A stretch of DNA of 22,040 nt, taken from the NCBI GenBank assembly GCA_023475455.1, contig JAMCVR010000012.1:1-22040 (forward strand). Reading direction: 5' to 3'. Under the pieces are notes generated by a model. That model saw only the letters and a program-made list of their open reading frames with translations. It made no database searches and was not told where the DNA came from. Position 1 is the first letter of the stretch. Each line of letters begins with the position of its first letter. The DNA comes from Thermoplasmatota archaeon. Its GTDB lineage: Bacteria; Pseudomonadota; Gammaproteobacteria; Burkholderiales; Thiobacillaceae. The position numbers and the translations under genes are program-made. Shown here in pieces: positions 15,406 to 22,040 of the stretch.

Positions 15406-16466
15406 TGCTGGACGCCACCATCGAGCGCATCCGCGCCGCGCACGAAAACAATACGCCGCTCATCATCCGGGGCGGCGGCAGCAAGACGTTCTACGGCAAC
15501 GCCGGCGCCGGCGATATCCTCGACGCGCGCGCTCTCAACGGCGTGGTCGATTACCAGCCGAAGGAACTGGTGCTGACCGCGCGCGCCGGCACCCCGCTCG
15601 CAGAAATCGAGACGCTGCTCGCCGGAGAGGGACAAATGCTGGCGTTCGAACCGCCGCACTTCGGCGGCCCGGCCACTCTCGGCGGCTGCATCGCCGCCGG
15701 GCTGTCCGGCCCCCGCCGCCCTTACGCCGGCGCGGCGCGCGACTTCGTGCTCGGCGTGCGCCTGATCGACGGCACCGGGCAGGCGCTGCGCTTCGGCGGC
15801 CGGGTAATCAAGAACGTCGCCGGCTACGACGTGTCGCGGCTGATGGTCGGCGCGCTCGGCACGCTCGGCCTCCTCACCGAAATCTCGCTCAAGGTGCTGC
15901 CGAAGCCGGCGGCGGAAACCACGCTGCGGTTCGAGCTCGACGAAGCCGCTGCGATCCTGAAAATGAACCAGTGGGCGGGGCAGCCGCTGCCGCTGTCGGC
16001 CATCAGCTGGCACGCCGGCCTGCTGACGGTGCGGCTGTCGGGCGCGGCGTCCGCGGTGCAGGCCGCGCAGGCCAAACTCGGTGGCGAGGCGCTGAAGGAG
16101 GCCGCCGCCTTCTGGCAGCGCCTGCGCGACCAGGCAACGCCCTTCTTCGACAAGCGGCCCTTGTGGCGGCTGGCAGTGAAGTCGACCACGCCGCCCTTGG
16201 CTGTCTCCAATCGACCGGGAGGCGAGGTGCAGTGGATCGAATGGGGCGGCGCCGCGCGCTGGCTGGCCTCCGATCTACCGGCGGCCACACTGCGCGAAGC
16301 GGCGAAAATTGCCGGCGGCCATGCCACCCTGTTCCGCGGCAATGCGCCGCCCGACGGCGTCTTCACCCCGCTCGCGCCTGCGCTTTCCACCCTGCACCGC
16401 AATCTCAAACAGCGCTTCGACCCCAAGGGTCTTTTCAATCGCGGCCGGCTCTATCCCGATTTCTGA
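15405..16466 (+). CDS. glcE: Glycolate oxidase subunit GlcE (second FAD-binding subunit)
   Basis: A 353-aa GlcD-related short subunit. IRGGGSK (21-27) is the first FAD contact region, and FGGPATLGGCIAAGLSGPRR with YAGAARDFVLGVRLIDG and RVIKNVAGYDVSRLMVG complete the PCMH domain. The C-terminal domain is shorter than in GlcD and ends FDPKGLFNRGRLYPDF, typical of GlcE. It overlaps glcD by one base and the glcF ATG follows its stop after one base, so the three subunits should be made in fixed ratio. Confidence 0.93.
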   Translation: MLDATIERIRAAHENNTPLIIRGGGSKTFYGNAGAGDILDARALNGVVDYQPKELVLTARAGTPLAEIETLLAGEGQMLAFEPPHFGGPATLGGCIAAGLSGPRRPYAGAARDFVLGVRLIDGTGQALRFGGRVIKNVAGYDVSRLMVGALGTLGLLTEISLKVLPKPAAETTLRFELDEAAAILKMNQWAGQPLPLSAISWHAGLLTVRLSGAASAVQAAQAKLGGEALKEAAAFWQRLRDQATPFFDKRPLWRLAVKSTTPPLAVSNRPGGEVQWIEWGGAARWLASDLPAATLREAAKIAGGHATLFRGNAPPDGVFTPLAPALSTLHRNLKQRFDPKGLFNRGRLYPDF

Positions 16467-16467
16467 C

Positions 16468-17706
16468 ATGCAGACCACGCTCGCCGAACCCTACCGCAAC
16501 ATCCCCGAGGGCGAGATCGCCGAACGCATCCTGCGCAGTTGCGTGCATTGCGGGTTTTGCCTGGCCACCTGCCCCACGTATCAGATACTCGGCAACGAAC
16601 TCGACTCGCCGCGCGGACGCATCTACCTGATGAAGCAGGTGCTCGAGGGCGCGACGCCGACCGCCAAGACCCAGCTCCACCTCGACCGCTGCCTCACTTG
16701 CCGCAACTGCGAAACCACCTGCCCGTCGGGGGTGGAATACGGCAAGCTGCTCGACATCGGGCGCCATGTCGTCGAGGAAATCGTCGGACGCGGCGTTGCC
16801 GAAGCCGCCACCCGAACGGCGCTGAAAACCGGGCTCGGCTCGCCGCTGCTGTTCAACGCCGCGCTGAAACTCGGCCGGGGCGTGCGCGGCCTGATGCCCG
16901 CTTTCCTGAAATCCCGCATCCCGGCCGCCGAAGCCGCGGGCGACTGGCCCGCAGCGCGCCACGCCCGCCGCATGCTGGTCTTGCAGGGCTGCGTGCAGCC
17001 CGGCCTCAAACCCAGCATCAACGCCGCCACCGCGCGCGTGCTCGATCGCGTCGGCATCTCGCTGATCGCCGCCGACGAAGCCGGCTGCTGCGGCGCGCTG
17101 GCGCATCATCTCGGCGACACCGAGGCAGGCCTCGCCGCCGCGCGCCGCAACATCGACGCCTGGCTTCCGCACCTCGACGCCGGCGCGGAAGCCATCGTGA
17201 TGACCGCCTCGGGCTGCGGCGTGATGGTGAAGGACTACGGCTGGCTGCTGCGCAACGACGCCGCGTATTCGGAAAAAGCCGCGCGCGTCTCCGCCGCGAC
17301 GAAAGACATTTCGGAAATCCTCGTTTGCGAAGCGGCCGCGCTGAAATCCCTCGCCCCTCACCCCTCACCCCTCACCCAAAGACGCATCGCCTACCACCCG
17401 CCCTGCACCCTGCAGCACGGCCAGAAGCTCTCGGGCGGCGTCGAGGCGCTGCTGGCCGACGCCGGCTTCGAGCTCGCGCCGGTGGCGGAAAAGCATCTGT
17501 GCTGCGGCTCGGCCGGCACCTATTCGATCCTGCGGCCCGAGATCGCCGGCCAGCTCAAGGCCCGCAAGCTCGGCCACCTGCAGGCCGGCCAGCCGGAGAC
17601 GATCGTCACCGCCAACATCGGCTGCCTCACCCACCTGCAATCGGGCACCCGGATCCCGGTACGACACTGGGTGGAACTTCTGGACGAAGCACTTGCCGCA
17701 TCCTGA
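16468..17706 (+). CDS. glcF: Glycolate oxidase iron-sulfur subunit GlcF
   Basis: A 412-aa electron-transfer subunit. Two [4Fe-4S] motifs are intact: Cys25-28-31-35 (CVHCGFCLATCP) and Cys75-78-81-85 (CLTCRNCETTCP). Two CCG-type cysteine-rich domains follow (GCCGALAHH, ~210; HLCCGSAGTYS, ~345), as in GlcF/heterodisulfide reductase B-like proteins. ATG 16468 follows glcE directly; the frame is open further upstream but that is glcE. Near residues 294-304 the linker APHPSPLTQRR is encoded by a heptanucleotide repeat (CCCCTCA), an unusual slippage-prone insert between the CCG domains. Membrane association is expected from the complex, not from TM segments. Confidence 0.93.
   Translation: MQTTLAEPYRNIPEGEIAERILRSCVHCGFCLATCPTYQILGNELDSPRGRIYLMKQVLEGATPTAKTQLHLDRCLTCRNCETTCPSGVEYGKLLDIGRHVVEEIVGRGVAEAATRTALKTGLGSPLLFNAALKLGRGVRGLMPAFLKSRIPAAEAAGDWPAARHARRMLVLQGCVQPGLKPSINAATARVLDRVGISLIAADEAGCCGALAHHLGDTEAGLAAARRNIDAWLPHLDAGAEAIVMTASGCGVMVKDYGWLLRNDAAYSEKAARVSAATKDISEILVCEAAALKSLAPHPSPLTQRRIAYHPPCTLQHGQKLSGGVEALLADAGFELAPVAEKHLCCGSAGTYSILRPEIAGQLKARKLGHLQAGQPETIVTANIGCLTHLQSGTRIPVRHWVELLDEALAAS
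17354..17377. repeat. Heptanucleotide tandem repeat (CCCCTCA x3.4) inside glcF
   Basis: Three exact CCCCTCA units (17354-17360, 17361-17367, 17368-17374) plus CCC. The unit is not a multiple of three, so gain or loss of one unit would shift the glcF frame. It encodes a low-complexity linker between conserved domains. Confidence 0.9.
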
Positions 17707-17725
17707 CAACCTTCAGGAGACCCGC

Positions 17726-18475
17726 ATGATTTTCAAGCAGCTGTTCGAACCCGTTTCCAGCACCTACACCTACCTCCTCGGCTGCGAGGACACCGGCCTG
17801 GCGCTCCTCATCGACCCGGTGCTGCCGACCTGGGAGCGCGACCTCGCCGAGGTCAACAAACTGGGGCTGAAGCTCGCCTACACAGTCGAGACGCACATCC
17901 ACGCCGACCACATCACCTCGGCGAAGAAGCTGAAGGAGGTCGCCGGCAGCCGCATCGCCGGCCCCGCGCTCGACGCGCTGCCGTGCACCGACGTCGGCAT
18001 CGTCGACGGCATTCCGTTCAAAATGGGATCCATCGAGCTGACGCCGATCCACACCCCCGGCCACACCGACAATCACTTCGCCTATGCCCACGCCGGCCGG
18101 CTCTACACCGGCGACGCGCTGCTGATCGACGCCTGCGGCCGCACCGACTTCCAGAGCGGCGACCCGGCGGCGCTGTACCACTCGGTGCGCGGAAAGCTTT
18201 TCTCGTATGACGACGACACCCTGGTCTACCCGGCGCACGACTATGAGCAGCGCCGCATCAGCACCATCGGCCAGGAAAAGGCGCGCAATCCGCGATTGGG
18301 TGGCGACCGTACGCTGGAAGACTTCGTCGCGCTGATGAACGGCCTCAAGCTCGCCTACCCCAGGTTCATCGACTACGCCGTGCCCGGCAACCGCGAATGC
18401 GGGGTCTGCCCGCCAGGCGTGCCGGAACATCTGCAGCAGTATTGCGCGCAGATAGCAGAAAGCCGCCAAGGCTGA
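17726..18475 (+). CDS. ETHE1-type persulfide dioxygenase (sulfur dioxygenase)
   Basis: A 249-aa metallo-beta-lactamase-fold enzyme expected to oxidise glutathione persulfide to sulfite with O2 and one non-haem iron. The motif THIHADH gives His57, His59, Asp61 and His62; His113 (TPGHTDNH) and Asp130 (YTGDALLIDACGRTDFQSGD) complete the ETHE1 iron ligand set (His57/His113/Asp130). CGRTDFQ and LVYPAHDYE, plus ARNPRL, are ETHE1 rather than glyoxalase II features. ATG 17726 has AGGAG about 7 nt upstream and lies 19 nt after glcF, so it is the last gene of the operon. Cytoplasmic. Why a sulfur enzyme should end a glycolate operon is unclear; a role in sulfide/persulfide detoxification in a sulfur oxidiser is the obvious general explanation. 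Confidence 0.88.
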   Translation: MIFKQLFEPVSSTYTYLLGCEDTGLALLIDPVLPTWERDLAEVNKLGLKLAYTVETHIHADHITSAKKLKEVAGSRIAGPALDALPCTDVGIVDGIPFKMGSIELTPIHTPGHTDNHFAYAHAGRLYTGDALLIDACGRTDFQSGDPAALYHSVRGKLFSYDDDTLVYPAHDYEQRRISTIGQEKARNPRLGGDRTLEDFVALMNGLKLAYPRFIDYAVPGNRECGVCPPGVPEHLQQYCAQIAESRQG

Positions 18476-18480
18476 TTGAG

Positions 18481-18502
18481 CACAGCGCCGCCAAGCGCTG
18501 TG
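18481..18502. terminator. Hairpin after the glycolate operon
   Basis: CACAGCGC (18481-18488) and GCGCTGTG (18495-18502) form a perfect 8-bp stem with a 6-nt loop, five nucleotides after the operon's last stop. There is no T-tract on either strand, so it is at best a weak or Rho-assisted terminator. The remaining ~100 bp to the convergent gene contain only a 14-bp palindrome at 18573-18586. Confidence 0.45.
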
Positions 18503-18605
18503 GCGCGTTGCCGCTGCAAAAATCCGCAGAGAGGCACCCGGCGCAGCTGGGTTGCGGAGCCGCGCAGGTCGTCGTCATCGATGACGGCCCCGCGAAACCG
18601 GTGAG

Positions 18606-19625
18606 CTAGCGCAGGGACCGGGCTTCCTCCTCCAGATAAATCCGGTAGGCGTTGCCCCGGTTGCTGGCGTCGAAGGCGGGCAGCTTTTCGTATCGGGACC
18701 AGTCGGTGTCCCGGTAGGCCTGGTCGAAAGGAACGAAGTCCCTGACGGCCCTGGCCATGGCTTCGCGCACGTACAGGATGTAATTCCGGGTCGCTTCCAC
18801 CACCTGCCGGGCATCCTCCGACATCGTGCCATGTCCGGGAATGATGTAGCGCACCTGGTCCTTCAGGCCGGCGATGTAATCCAGACCCGCCAGCCACCGC
18901 TCGATGTCGGTTTCGGGGCTGTCGAGAAAGGGAACGCGGCCGCCGTAGATCACGTCGCCGCCGAACAGCACCCCGTAATTCTTGACCCGCATGATGGAAT
19001 CGCCGGGGGCATGGGCCGGCCCGAGGTGCCTGACTTCGAACCGGACGCCCCCCAGCTCGAAGGCGATTTCCTGGTCGAAGACCTGGTCCGGCGCCACGAT
19101 GACGGTCTTCTCGTCCACCCAGGGGAACAAGGCCTGGCGGCGCTGCTCGAGCCGGCGCGCGGCATCCTCGCCCTGGCTGTCCGCCGTGCCCCCGGCATAG
19201 CCGAGGGTGCCGCGCTGGGCCAGCACAGTGGGCGCGCCGCCGTGCTCCTTGAAGGCCTGCAGGCCATAGATGTGGTCGGCATGGTAGTGGCTGACCACGA
19301 CGCACTTGACGGGCTTGTCCGTCACCCCGCGGATACGCTGGAGCAGCCGGTAGCCCAGGGCCGGCGTGCCGAGCGCGTCAAACACCACCACCCCCGCCTC
19401 GGTGACCACGAAGCCCGCGTTCGAGGTATGGCCCTCGTTCACCGAATCGGGCACGCCCGACAGTCCGACGACGTAATACACGGGGGCAGCCGGAATCTTG
19501 TGCAGGGCGAAGGGCAGGCTGACCGCGCCGTAGGGCGTCTCCACCGGCGTCGCGGCCGACGCCGCCATGCCGAACAGCAGCGCGCAGGCCAGCACCAGCC
19601 CGCGCGGATCAGCGCATGTAGGCAT
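18606..19625 (-). CDS. Exported SoxH-like / quinoprotein-relay-type metallo-beta-lactamase-fold hydrolase
   Basis: A 339-aa periplasmic metallohydrolase. The signal peptide is at 1-24 (MPTCADPRGLVLACALLFGM, then AASA). Metal motif SHYHADH gives His113, His115, Asp117 and His118; GPAHAPGDSI, LFGGDVIYGG and IIPGHGTMS supply the remaining His/Asp/His ligands. This pattern fits the SoxH / quinoprotein relay zinc metallohydrolase group; substrates are not established for the family. ATG 19625 has GGAGG 6 nt upstream and overlaps the DsrE-like gene by 17 bp, so the pair is co-transcribed and likely coupled. The longer open frame to 19781 is overlap with that gene. Sulfur metabolism is inferred from the pairing, not proved. 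Confidence 0.8.
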   Translation of the reverse strand: MPTCADPRGLVLACALLFGMAASAATPVETPYGAVSLPFALHKIPAAPVYYVVGLSGVPDSVNEGHTSNAGFVVTEAGVVVFDALGTPALGYRLLQRIRGVTDKPVKCVVVSHYHADHIYGLQAFKEHGGAPTVLAQRGTLGYAGGTADSQGEDAARRLEQRRQALFPWVDEKTVIVAPDQVFDQEIAFELGGVRFEVRHLGPAHAPGDSIMRVKNYGVLFGGDVIYGGRVPFLDSPETDIERWLAGLDYIAGLKDQVRYIIPGHGTMSEDARQVVEATRNYILYVREAMARAVRDFVPFDQAYRDTDWSRYEKLPAFDASNRGNAYRIYLEEEARSLR

Positions 19626-20097
19626 ACCCGTCCTCCCGTTGCAGCTTGACGAGCTCGGCGTCCGCCATCGGCACCATGCGGACGAATCCGTGGATATCCT
19701 CGGGGTGATAGCCGCGGGCACGCGCCGCCACGACGCACATGCGGAATTCGATGGGGCCCGCCTGCGTGAGGCTCTGCGCACGCGCCATCAACTCGCGGCT
19801 TTGCCGGTGGTTTTTTGTCGCGAAAAGGGGAATCTCGTCGCCATGCAGCACCACCACGATGGAAGAATCGAAAGGATTCGCCTGGTAGAGATTGTTCAGG
19901 TAGCTCACGCGATCGAGAACCCCTTCGAGCTCCGCCTTGCCCGACACGGCCACATCGTAGACCACTTTCTGCGGCGCGTAGACCGTCGCTTTCAGTGCCG
20001 CCCGGCTCCACGGTGCGTTGCTGTCCGCTGTCGCGATGGACGGCGCCGACACCATCATCGCGAGCGCAAGGATCAGGGATCGGCGTGCGGTTTTCAT
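19609..20097 (-). CDS. Exported DsrE/DsrF-like protein
   Basis: A 162-aa protein with a signal peptide (MKTARRSLILALAMMVSAPS, then IATA) and a DsrE/F-like domain (~36-160). Cys121 in EFRMCVVAARARGY followed by HPEDIHGFVRMVPMADAELV is the family's conserved cysteine region, which in cytoplasmic DsrE relatives carries persulfide sulfur. Periplasmic location makes it a candidate sulfur carrier or sensor partner of the downstream SoxH-like hydrolase. ATG 20097 has AGGAGG 7 nt upstream. The gene is first in its operon, preceded by an inverted repeat at 20135-20156. Confidence 0.82.
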   Translation of the reverse strand: MKTARRSLILALAMMVSAPSIATADSNAPWSRAALKATVYAPQKVVYDVAVSGKAELEGVLDRVSYLNNLYQANPFDSSIVVVLHGDEIPLFATKNHRQSRELMARAQSLTQAGPIEFRMCVVAARARGYHPEDIHGFVRMVPMADAELVKLQREDGYAYMR

Positions 20098-20134
20098 GGG
20101 GTATCCTCCTGAATGTCTGACGCGCAAGGGCGTT

Positions 20135-20156
20135 ATGGCACAAGTTTAAATGCCAT
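20135..20156. promoter_or_regulatory. Inverted repeat upstream of the DsrE-like/SoxH-like pair
   Basis: ATGGCA (20135-20140) and TGCCAT (20151-20156) are complementary arms with a 10-nt AT-rich spacer (CAAGTTTAAA), 38 nt before the ATG. The arrangement suits an operator near the promoter; no regulator is identified. Confidence 0.4.
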
Positions 20157-20216
20157 CGCGGGGGAGTTGGAACCGGGGCATTTTCCGGGTCGATTCAACA
20201 AGACGCCGCTCCGGCT

Positions 20217-20780
20217 TTACCCTGTCTGCAAATCCTGGGGCTGGTTGAAATTGGCAAAGCAGGCAGCGTCAAACCGAACCGCCGTCGAAGCCAATCCCGC
20301 CTGCCAGTGACGCACCGCACGCTCGCCTCGCGCCAGATACGCAGCGAGATCGTCGCGCTGGTCGGTGCGCACGATGAAGCAGCTGGGGTGCGCGCGCGTC
20401 TCGTCCGCCGCCACTGCCAGCGGCACGTTCTCCAGCTGCGCCGCGCCCAGCAGGCGCAGCGCCAGATCGGGCGGCAGGTGCGGCGTATCGCACGGGACCA
20501 CCAGCAACCACTCCGCCGCCACCGCTTCGAGCGCCGCCAGCACGCCCGCCAGCGGGCCGGGAAAATCGGGCAGGGTATCGGGCAGCACGCGGCGGCCGTA
20601 GGCCGCATAGGTATCGAGGTTGCGGTTGGCGCTGATGACGATTTCCCCGACTTGCGGCGCCAGTGCGGCGAGCGCCCATTCGATCAGCGGACGCCCCTGA
20701 TACGCGACCAGCCCCTTGTCGGCGCCGCCCATGCGACGGCCCTCGCCGCCCGCCAGAATGACGGCCGCCACGTGCGCCAT
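20217..20780 (-). CDS. mobA: Molybdenum cofactor guanylyltransferase MobA
   Basis: A 187-aa cytoplasmic nucleotidyltransferase that adds GMP to molybdopterin to give the bis-MGD precursor. LAGGEGRRMGGADKG (9-23) is the GTP-binding signature with the catalytic Lys22, and VPCDTPHLP carries the metal-binding Asp98. Length fits the family. ATG 20780 begins MAHVAAVILAGG; the open frame further upstream overlaps the membrane-protein gene and is not used. It lies 10 nt after that gene's stop, with no strong ribosome site, so it is probably co-transcribed. A molybdoenzyme is implied elsewhere in the genome, not in this window. Confidence 0.92.
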   Translation of the reverse strand: MAHVAAVILAGGEGRRMGGADKGLVAYQGRPLIEWALAALAPQVGEIVISANRNLDTYAAYGRRVLPDTLPDFPGPLAGVLAALEAVAAEWLLVVPCDTPHLPPDLALRLLGAAQLENVPLAVAADETRAHPSCFIVRTDQRDDLAAYLARGERAVRHWQAGLASTAVRFDAACFANFNQPQDLQTG

Positions 20781-20790
20781 CTTCGGTCCC

Positions 20791-22040
20791 TTAGCGGCGG
20801 CGGCCATACAGGTGAAAGCGGTCAGAGCGGTCGCCGGGACGCGCGCCTTCCCACTGCTTGACCCAGTCGGCCGGGACATGCGGCTCGACCTCGCGGCGGC
20901 GGGTTTCCACCAGCAGCCAGTTGCAGCCGATGTCGGCAGGCGCAAGCCGGCGACCGCTGTGATAGGCCAGCAGCAGGCGCTGCTGGCTGCGCACCTGAAC
21001 CGTCTGGATGCAGTCCGCGGACGGCACCCGCGCCGCCAGCGCCTCGCCTACGCTGGCATAGCTCAGGCGACGGTCGAGCGGCGCCTGGAACAGCGCCATC
21101 AGCAGGACCCAGATGAAGGTCATGCTTGCCGTCCACACCAGCACGGGCCGCAGCGGCGAGCGCTGCACGCGCATCAGGAACCCGAGCCAGATCAGCGTGG
21201 CGACAAGGCCCAACGCCAGCGCCCACGGACGCAATTCGCCGACGCCGGTCAGGCCCAGCCTGGTCAGCCGCCCCGCCAGCCGCGCCGGGATGCCGAGGTC
21301 GTGCGCGCTCCAGTAGACCCACAGCACCAGCGCAATGAAGCCGAACAGCGTGACGCCGAACCACAACAGGGCATTGGCCGCACCGCGCCGCAGGGTGAAC
21401 AGCCCGTTTGCGCCGAGCAGCGCCAGCGGCAGCAGCAGGATAAGACCCTGCTCCTCGCCGGGGTGCGCGTCGAGGGCATACAGGCCGAGCAGGCCGAGCA
21501 GCGCGCCGGCCGGCAGCACGATGTCCGGCGTTCGCCACTGGCGGCGCCCGCGATAGACCGCCCACGCCGCCAGCGGCCACGCCGGCCAGGCGTACCAGCC
21601 GAGGATGCCGAAGTAATAGCCGGGACGCAGGCCTTCACCGCCCAGCCAGCGGTGCAGGTTGAATGCGTTCTTCAGCGGAATCTGCTGCGTAGCCAGGAAC
21701 GCCAGCCATGCTGCACCGAACAGCAGCGCGCCGCCCACACTCCAGGCCAGCGCACGGTATGCCGCAGGGCTGCGGTATTCCGCCATCACCAGCGGCGACA
21801 GCGCGGCCAGCGTCAGGAACAACGCGGCTTCCGCCGCGCCGCCGGCGAGCAGCATCAATGCCGTGCCACCGCCAAGCGCGCCGGCTCCAAACACCCCGCC
21901 GCTGCGCGCGCCCCGCGGCAGGCCGGCGATGCCGTACAGCATGATCGCGGCGGCGGCGAACTGGGCGGTCGCGGCATTGAGTTCGTGGCCGCGCACCAAC
22001 AGGCCGATGCAGCCCAGCAGGATCAGCGCGGCCGCCCAGC
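20791..22040 (-). CDS. Polytopic membrane protein, probable glycosyltransferase family 39 / ArnT-like (5' truncated by window edge)
   Basis: The frame is open from the right edge to TAG/TAA at 20791, at least 416 codons. There are about nine to ten hydrophobic helices in the first ~300 residues, then a soluble C-terminal domain (~from LDRRLSYASVGEALAARVPS). This C-terminal layout is like the ArnT/PMT-type glycosyltransferases, but the diagnostic N-terminal Asp-Glu motif lies outside the window, so the family is inferred. Upstream of the TTG at 21999 the frame still reads hydrophobic sequence (WAAALILLGCIGL), so the true start is outside. It is followed 10 nt later by mobA. Confidence 0.6.
   Translation of the reverse strand, partial: WAAALILLGCIGLLVRGHELNAATAQFAAAAIMLYGIAGLPRGARSGGVFGAGALGGGTALMLLAGGAAEAALFLTLAALSPLVMAEYRSPAAYRALAWSVGGALLFGAAWLAFLATQQIPLKNAFNLHRWLGGEGLRPGYYFGILGWYAWPAWPLAAWAVYRGRRQWRTPDIVLPAGALLGLLGLYALDAHPGEEQGLILLLPLALLGANGLFTLRRGAANALLWFGVTLFGFIALVLWVYWSAHDLGIPARLAGRLTRLGLTGVGELRPWALALGLVATLIWLGFLMRVQRSPLRPVLVWTASMTFIWVLLMALFQAPLDRRLSYASVGEALAARVPSADCIQTVQVRSQQRLLLAYHSGRRLAPADIGCNWLLVETRRREVEPHVPADWVKQWEGARPGDRSDRFHLYGRRR

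Noticed and set aside
18573..18586. 14-bp perfect palindrome CGTCATCGATGACG between convergent genes
   Set aside because: Short, not placed in a promoter and not repeated elsewhere in the window; not enough to call an operator.
20113..20310. Small plus-strand frame upstream of the DsrE-like gene
   Set aside because: It overlaps the end of mobA antisense, lacks a ribosome site and has no recognisable protein features.
1..22040. CRISPR array, tRNA/rRNA genes, transposase, integrase or prophage genes
   Set aside because: None was found; the only repeats are the two tandem duplications and the glcF heptamer.

Overview
The window is GC-rich, densely coded bacterial DNA. Gene content and compact operons suggest a betaproteobacterium, possibly a sulfur-oxidising, Thiobacillus-like autotroph. 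The clues are a class II (B12-dependent) ribonucleotide reductase, DUF502, GcvR, a GlcDEF glycolate oxidase, an ETHE1-type persulfide dioxygenase and a periplasmic SoxH/DsrE-like pair. The taxonomy is inference; there is no rRNA or tRNA here.

Layout. 1-420 is the remnant of a 293-bp tandem duplication that spans the divergent srkA/nrdJ start region. 340-3114 (+) holds nrdJ and a patatin-like (RssA) hydrolase. 3130-4741 (-) holds an EAL-like/HDOD protein and a GIY-YIG protein. 4919-6558 (+) holds a DUF502 membrane protein and an unrecognised 324-aa protein, with a perfect 22-bp inverted repeat in the divergent gap. 6701-10230 (-) holds an IclR regulator, an AI-2E-family permease, gcvR and a small exported protein cut by an in-frame TAG. 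Within this block a 659-bp tandem duplication leaves both flanking genes intact and creates an in-frame permease-IclR chimera.

10337-18475 (+) is one tight six-gene operon: a transketolase/phosphoketolase-superfamily TPP enzyme, a DUF1537 four-carbon acid sugar kinase, glcD, glcE, glcF and a persulfide dioxygenase. It diverges from the IclR gene across a gap packed with TTTCA-N5/7-TGAAA palindromes, which look like IclR operators. 18606-20097 (-) holds an exported DsrE-like protein followed by an exported SoxH-like metallohydrolase. 20217-22040 (-) holds mobA after a polytopic membrane protein that runs off the right edge.

Working together. The most interesting unit is the glycolate operon. 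GlcDEF would make glyoxylate. A TPP enzyme could add a C2 ketol unit to glyoxylate to give 3-oxotetronate, which is the known substrate type of some DUF1537 kinases; its 4-phosphate decarboxylates to dihydroxyacetone phosphate. That would be an alternative glycolate-salvage route. The genes and motifs are seen; the route is hypothesis. The sulfur genes on the right fit a sulfur-oxidising lifestyle but need not be linked to glycolate.
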